DNA of 49,682 nucleotides, taken from Microbacterium karelineae (GTDB taxonomy: Bacteria > Actinomycetota > Actinomycetes > Actinomycetales > Microbacteriaceae). The DNA is taken from the NCBI RefSeq assembly GCF_009745985.1, contig NZ_WFIX01000178.1:1-49682 (forward strand), written 5' to 3'. A model generated the notes under the pieces. It was not told the DNA's origin. It saw only the letters and a program-made list of their open reading frames with translations, and made no database searches. This document shows positions 17,166 through 25,333 of the stretch, piece after piece. Position 1 is the first letter of the stretch; every line of letters begins with the position of its first letter. The translations under genes and the position numbers were made by a program.

Positions 17166-18569
17166 GTGCGCTATATCTCGACCCGAGGCGGCGCCGAGCC
17201 GCTGTCGTACTGCGAGACGCTGCTCGAAGGGCTCGCACCGGATGGCGGCCTCGCCGTTCCTGAGCAGATGCCGCAGGTCGACGGTGAGACGCTCGAGGCG
17301 TGGCGCGCGCTGAGCTACCCGGATCTCGCGACCGAGGTGCTGGGCCTGTTCGCGACGGACATCCCTCGCGAGGACCTCGCCCGGATGACGGCCGACGCCT
17401 ACGCGTCGTTCCCCGACGAGGTGGTGCCGCTGCGCTCGATCGGCGAGGGCATCACGCTCGTCGGCCTCTCCGAGGGGCCGACGCTCGCCTTCAAGGACAT
17501 GGCGATGCAGTTCCTGGGCCAGGTCGTCGAGTACGCCCTCGAGCGCACGGGGTCCGTCCTCAACGTGCTCGGCGCGACGTCGGGCGACACCGGATCCGCC
17601 GCGGAGCACGCGCTGCGCGGCAAGGAGCGCATCTCGGTGTTCATGCTGTCGCCGCAGGGGCGGATGAGCGCGTTCCAGCGGGCGCAGATGTTCTCGATCG
17701 GCGACGAGAACGTGCACAACATCGCCGTCGACGGCGTGTTCGACGACTGCCAGAACCTCGTCAAGCAGCTGGCCGGCGACCTCGACTTCAAGCGCGCGCA
17801 GCGCCTCGGCGCCGTCAACTCGATCAACCTCGCCCGCATCACGGCGCAGGTCGTCTACTACTTCTGGGCGTGGCTGCGCGCGACCGATGCCGGCGGCTGG
17901 GCCGAGGTGTCGTTCACGGTGCCGTCGGGCAACTTCGGCAACATCCTCTCGGGCTTCTACGCGAAGCAGATGGGCCTGCCCGTGCGCCGACTCGTTCTCG
18001 CGACGAACGAGAACAACGTCCTCGACGAGTTCTTCCGCACGGGCGCGTACCGCCCCCGCGCCGCCGCCGAGACCCTCGCCACCTCGAGCCCGTCGATGGA
18101 CATCTCGAAGGCGTCGAACCTCGAGCGCTTCATCTTCGAGCTCGTCGGGCGCGACGCCGAACGGCTCGCGCAGGCCTGGCGCGATCTCGACGCGCAGGGC
18201 TTCTTCGACTTCGCCTCCGAGCGCCCGCGCTTCGCGGACGAGTTCGGCATCGTCAGCGGATCCTCGACGCACGCCGACCGGCTCCGGACGATCCGCGACG
18301 TGCACGCGTCGGCGGGCGAGATGATCGACCCGCACACGGCCGACGGCGTGAAGGTGGCCCGCGAGCACGTCGAGTCCGGCGTGCCGATGCTCGTGCTCGA
18401 GACGGCGAAGCCGCAGAAGTTCGCCGAGACGATCCATGAGGCGATCGGCGTCGACGTCGAGTACTCGGCGGAGCTGCAGACGATGCTCGACGCGCCCCAG
18501 CACGTCACGGAGCTGCCGGACGACCCGGCCGCCCTCCGAGCCTTCATCGAGGAGCACGCGCTGCGCTGA
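17166..18569 (+). CDS. thrC: Threonine synthase (long form)
   Basis: 467 residues from GTG at 17166 (GGAGACCTGC upstream); a longer open frame to 17127 lacks family residues. It converts O-phosphohomoserine to threonine with PLP. The N-terminus matches the long E. coli/corynebacterial class (YISTRGG, LEGLAPDGGLAVPE). The PLP lysine is in TLAFKDMAMQF. GATSGDTGSAAEHAL is the phosphate loop, and PSGNFGNILSGF is also present. It completes the aspartate-to-threonine route started by hom-thrB but is separate from that operon and has its own promoter. It converges with the ABC exporter operon. Confidence 0.95.
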   Translation: MRYISTRGGAEPLSYCETLLEGLAPDGGLAVPEQMPQVDGETLEAWRALSYPDLATEVLGLFATDIPREDLARMTADAYASFPDEVVPLRSIGEGITLVGLSEGPTLAFKDMAMQFLGQVVEYALERTGSVLNVLGATSGDTGSAAEHALRGKERISVFMLSPQGRMSAFQRAQMFSIGDENVHNIAVDGVFDDCQNLVKQLAGDLDFKRAQRLGAVNSINLARITAQVVYYFWAWLRATDAGGWAEVSFTVPSGNFGNILSGFYAKQMGLPVRRLVLATNENNVLDEFFRTGAYRPRAAAETLATSSPSMDISKASNLERFIFELVGRDAERLAQAWRDLDAQGFFDFASERPRFADEFGIVSGSSTHADRLRTIRDVHASAGEMIDPHTADGVKVAREHVESGVPMLVLETAKPQKFAETIHEAIGVDVEYSAELQTMLDAPQHVTELPDDPAALRAFIEEHALR

Positions 18570-18586
18570 CCCACCCGGCGCGCGCC

Positions 18587-18640
18587 CCCGAGTGCCGTTC
18601 GGCCCTCGGAAGCGCGCTGACGGTCGCGGTCGCACTCGGG
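18587..18640. terminator. Inverted repeat between convergent thrC and ABC operon
   Basis: CCCGAGTGC (18587-18595) is complementary to GCACTCGGG (18632-18640) across a 36-nt internal segment. Its place between two convergent stop codons suggests a bidirectional terminator, but there is no T-run. The left arm overlaps one copy of the 17-bp direct repeat reported as a finding. Confidence 0.35.
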
Positions 18641-18642
18641 AA

Positions 18643-19407
18643 TCACCCGAAGCGTCTCCGGGAGATCGCCGCGGCGGCGAACCACGCGATCGCGAGGATC
18701 CCGACGCACCAGGCGAGCGCGATCCAGATCTCGGATCCCACGGGCGTTCCGGCGAACAGGGCGCGAAGCGTCTCGACGATGGGGGTGACGGGCTGGTGCT
18801 CCGCGAACCAGCGCACGGGGCCCGGCATCCCCTCGGTCGGCACGAAAGCCGAGCTGAGGAACGGCAGGAAGATCAGCGGGTAGCTGAACGCGCTCGCCCC
18901 GTCGATCGACTTCGCCGCGAGGCCCGAGACGACCGCGAGCCACGTGAGGGCGAGCGTGAAGAGCACGAGGATCCCGGCGACGGCGAGCCACGCGCCGACG
19001 CTCGCGCCGGTGCGGAATCCCATGAGCACCGCGACGCCCGTCACGATCGCGAGCGCGATGAGGTTCGCGACGAGCGACGTGAGCACGTGCGCCCACAGCG
19101 CCGCGGAGCGGGTGATCGGCATGGAGCGGAAGCGCTCGTTCAGCCCGCCCTGCATATCGAGGAACAGCCGATACGCCGTGTAGGCGACGCCGGAGGCGAC
19201 CGTGATCAGGAGGATCCCCGGCAGCAGGTAGTCGACGTAGTTGGCGCCGCCGACATCGATCGCGCTGCCGAACACGAAGACGAACAGCAGCAGGAAGGCG
19301 ATCGGCATGAGCGCGGTCGTCACGATCGTGTCGGGGCTGCGCAGGATGTGCGTCAGCGATCGCTTCGTGAGCGTGAGGGTGTCGCCGAGGGCGTGTGACG
19401 TGCTCAT
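18643..19407 (-). CDS. ABC-2 type transporter permease (DrrB/NodJ-like)
   Basis: 254 residues from ATG at 19407, which overlaps the stop of the ATPase gene (ATGA). Six hydrophobic segments are visible (for example TALMPIAFLLLFVFVFG and VTGVAVLMGFRTGASVGAWL). The conserved ABC-2 segment FSYPLIFLPFLSSAFVPTEG and the WFAEHQPVTPIVETLRAL end are typical of DrrB-like exporter permeases. It should pair with the upstream ATPase to export a hydrophobic compound or drug; the substrate is unknown. It is the last gene of a four-gene leftward operon controlled by PadR. Confidence 0.93.
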   Translation of the reverse strand: MSTSHALGDTLTLTKRSLTHILRSPDTIVTTALMPIAFLLLFVFVFGSAIDVGGANYVDYLLPGILLITVASGVAYTAYRLFLDMQGGLNERFRSMPITRSAALWAHVLTSLVANLIALAIVTGVAVLMGFRTGASVGAWLAVAGILVLFTLALTWLAVVSGLAAKSIDGASAFSYPLIFLPFLSSAFVPTEGMPGPVRWFAEHQPVTPIVETLRALFAGTPVGSEIWIALAWCVGILAIAWFAAAAISRRRFG

Positions 19408-20198
19408 GCTGCCTCCTTGTCGGCGTCGGTCGGCGCGCTCTGCGGGCGACCCGTGATCGCGAGGAAGATGTCCTCGAGGCTCGGCTGCTTCTCGACGTAC
19501 TCCACCTTCGCGGGCGGGAAGAGCCGCTTCAGCTCGCCGAGGGTGCCCTCGGCGATGATCTTCCCGTCGCCGAGGATGGCGATGCGGTCGGCGAGGCGCT
19601 CGGCCTCGTCGAGGTACTGCGTCGTCAGCAGGACCGTCGTGCCGCCCGAGGAGAGCTCCTCGACGACACCCCATACCTCCTGTCGCGCGTGCGGGTCGAG
19701 GCCGGTCGTCGGTTCGTCGAGGAAGATGACCGGCGGATCCCCGATGAGGCTCATCGCGATGTCGAGGCGCCGACGCATGCCGCCCGAGTAGGTGCCGGAG
19801 CGCCGGTCGGCGGCGTCCGAGAGCGAGAATCGGGCGAGGAGGGCGTCGGCGACGCCCTTCGGGTCGCCGACGTGACGCAGGCGGGCGACGAGCATGAGGT
19901 TCTCGCGCCCGGTGAGCACCTCGTCGACGGCGGCGAACTGCCCCGTGAGGCTGATCGCGTCGCGCACCTCCGCCGCCTGCGTGCGGACGTCGAGACCGGC
20001 GACCTGCGCGGATCCGGCGTCGGCCCGCGAGAGCGTCGCGAGGATCCGCACGAGGGTCGTCTTCCCGGCGCCGTTCGCCCCGAGAAGCGCGAAGACGCTG
20101 CCCTTCGCGACGTCGAAGCTCACGCCGCGCAGGACCGGGAGGTCCGCGAACGACTTCTCGATGCCGTCCACGCGGATGGCGGGTGCGGCGGCGGTCAT
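19404..20198 (-). CDS. ABC transporter ATP-binding protein (DrrA-like)
   Basis: 264 residues. It couples ATP hydrolysis to export through the adjacent permease. Walker A is GANGAGKTTL, the Q-loop lies in LTGQFAAVDEVLTG, the signature is YSGGMRRRLDIAMSL, Walker B is VIFLDEPTTGLD, and the H-loop follows in TTQYLDEAERLAD. The C-terminal ~50 residues with VEKQPSLEDIFLAITG are the DrrA/CcmA-type tail. Both ends overlap neighbours by 4 nt, so stoichiometric translation is likely. Confidence 0.95.
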   Translation of the reverse strand: MTAAAPAIRVDGIEKSFADLPVLRGVSFDVAKGSVFALLGANGAGKTTLVRILATLSRADAGSAQVAGLDVRTQAAEVRDAISLTGQFAAVDEVLTGRENLMLVARLRHVGDPKGVADALLARFSLSDAADRRSGTYSGGMRRRLDIAMSLIGDPPVIFLDEPTTGLDPHARQEVWGVVEELSSGGTTVLLTTQYLDEAERLADRIAILGDGKIIAEGTLGELKRLFPPAKVEYVEKQPSLEDIFLAITGRPQSAPTDADKEAA

Positions 20199-20566
20199 GA
20201 TGTCCCTCCCTGCGTGTCGGCGCGGTCGATGGCGTCGCGCAGGCGCATGCGCTCCTTGTCCATCCAGGTCTTCCCCGTGTAGCTGGCGATGAACGTCTCG
20301 ACGAACTCGACCGGATCGTCGCCGACGATGTCCCGGACGGGCGTGGCGTCGGCGGCCGACTGCTCCATGAGCTCGATCAGGTCGCGGTACATGTCGAGCA
20401 GCGCCTTGCTCTCGGCGACGCCTCCGACGGACATCAGGTATCGCTCGATGGCGCCAGCCGTCTCGAGGTACGGCGAGGGGAGCCGCTTCTGCCGCTCCTT
20501 CAGCTGGCGGTAGGCCTTCTTCTCATCCAGCGAGCCCGTGACGAGCTCGATCCATTTCGCGGCCAT
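20195..20566 (-). CDS. DUF1048 family protein
   Basis: 123 residues from ATG at 20566; the upstream open frame overlaps padR and is not coding. The helical, charged sequence (WIELVTGSLDEKKAYRQLKE, FVETFIASYTGKTWMDKER) matches the DUF1048 family, often found beside PadR regulators. The molecular function is unknown. The stop overlaps the ATPase start by ATGA and the gene begins 2 nt after padR, so it belongs to the padR-ABC operon. It may modulate PadR or the exporter; that is inference from position only. Confidence 0.8.
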   Translation of the reverse strand: MAAKWIELVTGSLDEKKAYRQLKERQKRLPSPYLETAGAIERYLMSVGGVAESKALLDMYRDLIELMEQSAADATPVRDIVGDDPVEFVETFIASYTGKTWMDKERMRLRDAIDRADTQGGTS

Positions 20567-20568
20567 GG

Positions 20569-20898
20569 TCACTTCCTTCCGTTGCGGAGATCGTCGAGGC
20601 GGCCGGCGATGGCGCCCCAGGCGGTCCAGAATTCCTCGAGCCGATCGGTGCCGGCGTCGTTGAGCGTGTACACCTTGCGGGGAGGGCCCTTGGGGGACGG
20701 GACCTTCTCGACGTCGACGAGTCCGCGTCGTTCGATGCGGACGAGGAGGGCGTACACGGTGCCCTCCACGACGTCCTGGAACCCGAGTTCCTGCAGCCGC
20801 GCGGTCAGGTCGTAGCCGTGCCACGCCCGTCCGCGCAGGAGCTCGAGGATCACTCCCTCGAGCACCCCCTTGAGGAGCTCGGTCTCCTGTCTGCTCAT
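20569..20898 (-). CDS. PadR family transcriptional regulator
   Basis: 109 residues, a minimal PadR. The winged helix lies in LLKGVLEGVILELLRGRAWHG and QDVVEGTVYALLVRIERRGLV, followed by the beta wing GPPRKVYTLNDAG and a C-terminal dimerisation helix. PadR repressors of this small type commonly sense a toxic or antibiotic ligand and control an adjacent ABC exporter. The gene is first in its operon, and its promoter carries two direct repeats (20914-20958), consistent with autoregulation. GGAGGA precedes the ATG. Confidence 0.93.
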   Translation of the reverse strand: MSRQETELLKGVLEGVILELLRGRAWHGYDLTARLQELGFQDVVEGTVYALLVRIERRGLVDVEKVPSPKGPPRKVYTLNDAGTDRLEEFWTAWGAIAGRLDDLRNGRK

Positions 20899-20913
20899 GG
20901 TTCCTCCGATAGT

Positions 20914-20958
20914 CAGTGTTGCTGAGTACTACTACACAGTAACGCTGAGTACCACTAC
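20914..20958 (-). promoter_or_regulatory. padR promoter with tandem operator-like repeats
   Basis: Two 22-bp direct repeats lie 23 bp apart (20914-20935 and 20937-20958). Both contain CAGTnnnGCTGAGTACyACTAC and differ at four positions. On the reverse strand a TTGCCA -35 and TACTGT -10, about 17-18 bp apart, are threaded through them. This is an AT-rich island in otherwise GC-rich DNA. I infer it is the PadR operator. Confidence 0.55.
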
Positions 20959-21080
20959 TTGGCAATACTGAATAGTGAGTCGGCGTGTCGCGTGGCGGCT
21001 TCCGAGTGCCGTTCGGCCTCGTCGCGCGCGGAGAGGGGCTGATGCGCACCCGCGAACGACAGGCGCGGCAGGATGGAGTG

Positions 21081-22481
21081 ATGGAGCTGTTCGAACAGGG
21101 GCTGGTGCGGATCGTCGACGGGCTGGGCCGAGCCGAGGTGTCGCCCATCGAGGTTGTGCGGCACTTCCTGGCGCGGATCGAGGCGGCGGCCGATCTCGGC
21201 GCGTTCGTCGAGGTGACCGCCGAGCGCGCGCTCGCCCAGGCGACGGGCCTCGGCGATCTGCCCGCCGATGCCCCGCCGCTGTGGGGCGTCCCGCTCGCCG
21301 ACAAGGACCTCGTCGCCCGCGCGGGCGTGCCGACCCGCTACGGCTCGCGCGCGAACGCCGACTTCGTGCCGACGGAATCGGATCCGCTCGCCCTCGCGCT
21401 CGACCGCCTGGGATCCGTCAGCCTCGGCAAGACGAACACCCCCGAGTTCGGCCTCACGGGCTACACCGAGAGCGCGGTCGCGCCGGCGGCCCGCAACCCG
21501 TGGGAGCCGGGCACAGGCGCGGGCGGCTCGAGCGGCGGAGCCGCCGTGGCCGTGGCCGCCGGGCTGCTCCCGGCCGCGCCCGCGTCGGACGGCGGCGGCT
21601 CGATCCGGATCCCCGCCGCGACGGTCGGCGTCGTCGGCCTCAAGCCCTCGCGGGGGCGGCTGCCCTTCGCGAACGGCCTCGAGTCTCCCGGCGGCCTGTC
21701 GACGGCCGGGCCCATCGCCCGCTCGGTCGAGGACGCGGCCCATCTCCTCGATGCGCTCGTGGGATCCGCGCCGCACCACTACGCGACCAGGGCGCCGGGG
21801 GACGAAGCGTTCACCGCCGCCCTGCGCCGCGATCCGGGCCGGCTCCGGATCGGGGCGACGCTCGTCACGCCGTGGGACGGGTGGACCGACACGACGCTCG
21901 ACCCGCGGGCGCGCGCCGCCTACGAGCGCGCCGCGGCGATCCTCGGCTCCGCCGGGCACGCCCTCGATGAGGCGGACTGGCGGCCCGAGGGGTATCCCGA
22001 GATGTTCGCGACGCTGTGGCGCGCGTCGGCCGCGCGGATCCCCGTCGCCGATCGCGATCTCGACCGTGTCGAATCGCTCACGGCGTGGCTCGCGCGCGAA
22101 GGTCGCGCGCTGAGCGCGGAACGCGTGATCGGCGCCTACCAGGCGGCGGCGGCGTTCGAAAGGCGGACGATCGCGGCGTTCGCGCCGTTCGACGCCGTCC
22201 TCACGCCCGCGCTCGCGCTGTCGCCGCAGGCGGTCGGATGGTTCTCATCCGCGGACCCGGAGGAGAACTTCGCGCGGCAGTGCAGCTACGCACCGCACAC
22301 GAGCTTCGTGAACGTCGCGGGGCTGCCTGCGATCACGGTTCCCATCACGTCCGAGGCGGGCGAGCGCCCGTGGAGCGTGCAGCTCGTCGGCCGCCCCGGG
22401 GGAGAGGCCGCGATCCTGCAGCTCGCCGCCCAGCTGGAGGATGCACGCGGCGACCTCCCGTGGCCGGCGCCGCGGCACTGA
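21081..22481 (+). CDS. Amidase (amidase signature family)
   Basis: 466 residues from ATG at 21081 (GGATGGAG in front); an ATG at 21042 with GGAGAGG is an alternative start. The Ser-cisSer-Lys triad is visible: Lys in PLADKDLVARAG, the glycine/serine loop GAGGSSGGAAVAVA, and the nucleophile in SDGGGSIRIPA. The C-terminus with FVNVAGLPAITVPI and PWSVQLVGRPGGE is typical. It hydrolyses a carboxamide. The substrate is unknown, and GatA is unlikely because gatB/gatC are absent. It is transcribed away from padR, so the gap 20899-21080 serves both directions. Confidence 0.88.
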   Translation: MELFEQGLVRIVDGLGRAEVSPIEVVRHFLARIEAAADLGAFVEVTAERALAQATGLGDLPADAPPLWGVPLADKDLVARAGVPTRYGSRANADFVPTESDPLALALDRLGSVSLGKTNTPEFGLTGYTESAVAPAARNPWEPGTGAGGSSGGAAVAVAAGLLPAAPASDGGGSIRIPAATVGVVGLKPSRGRLPFANGLESPGGLSTAGPIARSVEDAAHLLDALVGSAPHHYATRAPGDEAFTAALRRDPGRLRIGATLVTPWDGWTDTTLDPRARAAYERAAAILGSAGHALDEADWRPEGYPEMFATLWRASAARIPVADRDLDRVESLTAWLAREGRALSAERVIGAYQAAAAFERRTIAAFAPFDAVLTPALALSPQAVGWFSSADPEENFARQCSYAPHTSFVNVAGLPAITVPITSEAGERPWSVQLVGRPGGEAAILQLAAQLEDARGDLPWPAPRH

Positions 22482-22634
22482 CGGAGAGGCGCTTCGGGGC
22501 GATGTCGGTTGCTGGGGCGCGGCCTTGCGGCCACGGGTGGGCCCGAGGAGAGGCCGAAGCTCCGAGATGAGGCGGATTCCGACCTCAGGAGGGGTTCTCG
22601 GCGATCTTGCCTCGTCTCGAAGCGGGCCGCGCCG

Positions 22635-23198
22635 TCAGATGAGGTACTCGGGCGCGGTGAGGATGTCGCGGACGCGGTCGTGTGACTGGCGGGCGCGGGC
22701 CTTGGCGGGCACGCCCACGACGATGCTGTCGGCGGGCGCGTCGCGCGTGACGACGGCGTTGGCCCCGACCGCACTGTGCGCGCCGATCGTCACGGGGCCG
22801 AGGACCTTGGCGCCGGATCCGACGACGACACCGTCGCCGAGCGTGGGGTGGCGCTTGCCCTTGTTCAGCGATGTGCCGCCCAGCGTCACGCCGTGGTAGA
22901 GCATGACGTCGTCGCCGACCTCGGCGGTCTCGCCGATGACGACGCCCATGCCGTGGTCGATGAAGAATCGGCGGCCGATCGTCGCGCCGGGGTGGATCTC
23001 GATCCCCGTGATCCAGCGCATGAGCTGCGAGATCGCGCGGGCGAGGAAGCGCGCGCCTCGCCGCCACAGGGCGTTGCTGAGCCGATGCGCCCAGATGGCG
23101 TGGAGGCCGGGGTAGAGGAGGGCGATCTCGAGCGACCCTCGGGCCGCCGGGTCGCGCCGTCGTGCCGCGGCGATGTCCTCACGGATGCCGATTCCCAT
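22635..23198 (-). CDS. cysE: Serine O-acetyltransferase
   Basis: 187 residues from ATG at 23198; a longer frame to 23258 is less likely, and no strong Shine-Dalgarno is seen at either. The enzyme makes O-acetylserine from serine and acetyl-CoA. A short N-terminal helical part is followed by left-handed beta-helix hexapeptide repeats ([40 protein letters not shown]). The catalytic Asp/His region is [12 protein letters not shown] and HGVTLGGT. It is the shorter actinobacterial form. It lies downstream of cysK in the same direction, separated by 111 nt that hold a large stem-loop. Confidence 0.94.
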   Translation of the reverse strand: MGIGIREDIAAARRRDPAARGSLEIALLYPGLHAIWAHRLSNALWRRGARFLARAISQLMRWITGIEIHPGATIGRRFFIDHGMGVVIGETAEVGDDVMLYHGVTLGGTSLNKGKRHPTLGDGVVVGSGAKVLGPVTIGAHSAVGANAVVTRDAPADSIVVGVPAKARARQSHDRVRDILTAPEYLI

Positions 23199-23227
23199 GG
23201 AGTGCGAACCAATCGAAGTAGAGACGG

Positions 23228-23299
23228 CGCGAGCGGCGCACGATGTCGCCGGCGGCACGGAGACGTCCGTGTCGCTCGGCGAGACCTGCGCCGCTCGCG
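23228..23299 (-). other. Large inverted repeat between cysK and cysE
   Basis: CGCGAGCGGCGCA (23228-23240) is perfectly complementary to TGCGCCGCTCGCG (23287-23299). Inside the 46-nt loop a second hairpin has the stem CACGGA/TCCGTG with a GACG loop (23256-23271). It lies in the mRNA after the cysK stop. It could be an intercistronic terminator, a processing site or an attenuator; no U-run follows. Confidence 0.5.
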
Positions 23300-23309
23300 A
23301 GGGGTGCGA

Positions 23310-24248
23310 TCAGTCGTCGCGGAGGTGCTCCCAGAGGAACGTCGACACGTAGCGCTCGCCCGTGTCGGGGACGATGACGACGATCTTCTTGCCCGCGTTC
23401 TCGGGGCGCTTCGCGACCTCGACGGCGGCCCAGACGGCCGCGCCCGACGAGATGCCGGCGAGGATGCCCTCCTTCGCGGCGAGGTCGCGGGCCGTGTCGA
23501 CGGCCTTGTCGAGGGGCGCGGGGAGGATCTCGTCGATGACCGAGCGGTCGAGGATCGCCGGGACGAAGTTCGCTCCGAGGCCCTGGATCTTGTGCGGCGC
23601 CGCCGTGCCCTCGCTGAGGAGAGGCGAGTCGGCGGGCTCGACGGCGACGATCTGCACGCCGGGCTTCTTCTCCTTGAGCACCTGGCCGACGCCCGAGATC
23701 GTGCCGCCCGTGCCGATGCCGGCGACGAAGATGTCGACGTCGCCGTCGGTGTCGGCGAGGATCTCCTCCGCCGTCGTCTCGCGGTGGATCTTGACGTTCG
23801 CCTCGTTCTCGAACTGGCGGGCGAGGACGGCGCCGGGCGTCTCCGAGACGATGCGCTTCGCCTCCTCGACGGCCCCGTTCATGCCCTTCGCGGGGTCGGT
23901 GAGCACGAGCTCGGCGCCGAACGCGCGCAGCAACACGCGGCGCTCCTTCGACATCGACGACGGCATCGTCAGGATGACCTTGTAGCCGCGCGCCGCACCG
24001 ACGAGCGCGAGCGCGATGCCGGTGTTGCCCGACGTGCCCTCGACGATCGTGCCGCCCGCGGGCAGCTCGCCCGATGCCTCGGCCGCGTCGACGATCGCGA
24101 CGCCCAGGCGGTCCTTGACGCTCGAACCGGGGTTGAAGAACTCGAGCTTGCCGTAGACCTCGGCGCCGGCTCCGTCGGTCACGCGGTTGAGCTTGACGAG
24201 CGGGGTCCTGCCGAATGCGCTGGAGATGTCATTGTGGATCGCGGACAT
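23310..24248 (-). CDS. cysK: Cysteine synthase A (O-acetylserine sulfhydrylase)
   Basis: 312 residues with GAAAGG before the ATG. It makes cysteine from O-acetylserine and sulfide with PLP. The PLP lysine is Lys45 in GSSVKDR. EGTSGNTGIALA is the substrate loop, GIGTGGTISGVG the phosphate loop, and ISSGAAVWAAV follows near the C-terminus. It is the first gene of cysK-cysE and is divergent from prmC across 139 bp. CysE and CysK form the cysteine synthase complex in other bacteria. Confidence 0.96.
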   Translation of the reverse strand: MSAIHNDISSAFGRTPLVKLNRVTDGAGAEVYGKLEFFNPGSSVKDRLGVAIVDAAEASGELPAGGTIVEGTSGNTGIALALVGAARGYKVILTMPSSMSKERRVLLRAFGAELVLTDPAKGMNGAVEEAKRIVSETPGAVLARQFENEANVKIHRETTAEEILADTDGDVDIFVAGIGTGGTISGVGQVLKEKKPGVQIVAVEPADSPLLSEGTAAPHKIQGLGANFVPAILDRSVIDEILPAPLDKAVDTARDLAAKEGILAGISSGAAVWAAVEVAKRPENAGKKIVVIVPDTGERYVSTFLWEHLRDD

Positions 24249-24373
24249 CGATATGCCTTTCAGATCGGGTCGAGCGACCGTCGGGAACCCCGGCGGCCCT
24301 GCCGATCAGCCTAGGGGGCCGTGCGGAGGCCGGGACAGGTCTGTGACGGAGGATTTCATCGGCGCGCGCCGAG

Positions 24374-24379
24374 TAGGGT
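24374..24379 (+). promoter_or_regulatory. Putative -10 element of prmC
   Basis: TAGGGT lies 8 nt before the GTG at 24388, with no Shine-Dalgarno between. A leaderless start is likely, and this spacing supports choosing that GTG. Confidence 0.4.
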
Positions 24380-24387
24380 CGTCTCCC

Positions 24388-25269
24388 GTGCCAGACGACT
24401 CTCCCCGGATCCCGTTTCGCGACGCCCTGCGCGGCGCGTCGGACGTGCTCGCGCAGGCGGGCGTGCCCGATCCCGTCGTCGACGCCGAGCTGCTGCTCGC
24501 CTGGGTTCTCGGCCCGGCCGTGAGCAGGGGAGAGGTGCAGGCGGGCGTCATCCGCGGCGATGCGCTCGACGCGGCGGTCCACGAGGAGCACCGCGCCCTG
24601 ATCGCCCGCCGTGCGGCGCGCGAGCCTCTGCAGCACATCACGGGCATCGCGCACTTCCGGCGGCTGGCTCTCCGCGTCGGTCCCGGCGTCTTCGTGCCGC
24701 GGCCCGAGACGGAGATCGTCGCCCAGCTCGCGATCGACGCACTCGCCGCGGCGGCGGATCCGGACCCCATCGCGGTCGACCTCGGAACGGGCAGCGGTGC
24801 GATCGCGCTCGCGATGGCGACCGAGGTGCCGCACGCGCGCGTGCACGCCGTCGAGCGGTCCGATGAGGCGATCGCGTGGACCCGTCGCAACGTCGCCGAG
24901 ATCGCGCCCGGCGTGGATCTGCGCCACGGCGACCTCGCCGAGGCCCTCGGCGACCTCGACGGGAGCGTCACCGTCGTCGCGTCGAACCCTCCGTATGTGC
25001 CGGACGACGCGATCCCGCGCGACGACGAGGTGCGTCTGCACGATCCGGAGGCCGCGCTCTACGGCGGGGCCGACGGGCTCGACGTCGTGCGCGTCATCAG
25101 CCGCGTCGCGCTGCGCCTCGCCCGGCCGGGCGGCGTGCTCGTCCTCGAGCACGGCGAGTGGCAGGGCGCGCCGATCCGCGAGATCCTCGAGGTCGACGGC
25201 TGGCTCGGCGCGACGACCCACCCGGATCTGACGACGCGCGATCGCGCGACCACGGCGATCCGCCCGTGA
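24388..25269 (+). CDS. prmC: Release factor glutamine methyltransferase
   Basis: 293 residues from GTG at 24388; the longer frame upstream overlaps the cysK promoter region. It methylates the GGQ glutamine of RF1/RF2. The N-terminal helical domain is followed by a SAM-binding Rossmann fold (AVDLGTGSGAIALAMA) and the glutamine-binding NPPY in VASNPPYVPDD. VLEHGEWQG near the end matches the family EHG motif. It normally follows prfA directly; here it starts a new unit running on to tsaC and the WecA-like gene. Confidence 0.95.
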   Translation: MPDDSPRIPFRDALRGASDVLAQAGVPDPVVDAELLLAWVLGPAVSRGEVQAGVIRGDALDAAVHEEHRALIARRAAREPLQHITGIAHFRRLALRVGPGVFVPRPETEIVAQLAIDALAAAADPDPIAVDLGTGSGAIALAMATEVPHARVHAVERSDEAIAWTRRNVAEIAPGVDLRHGDLAEALGDLDGSVTVVASNPPYVPDDAIPRDDEVRLHDPEAALYGGADGLDVVRVISRVALRLARPGGVLVLEHGEWQGAPIREILEVDGWLGATTHPDLTTRDRATTAIRP

Positions 25270-25320
25270 TCATCCGACCCCGGGCGCGCGCCCTGCCATG
25301 GTTCCCGGGGATCGGATCCG

Positions 25321-25326
25321 TAGAAT
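25321..25326 (+). promoter_or_regulatory. Putative -10 element of tsaC
   Basis: TAGAAT lies 7 nt before the GTG at 25334 (10 before the ATG at 25337) with no Shine-Dalgarno, suggesting leaderless initiation at the GTG. Confidence 0.4.
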
Positions 25327-25333
25327 CATCGGC

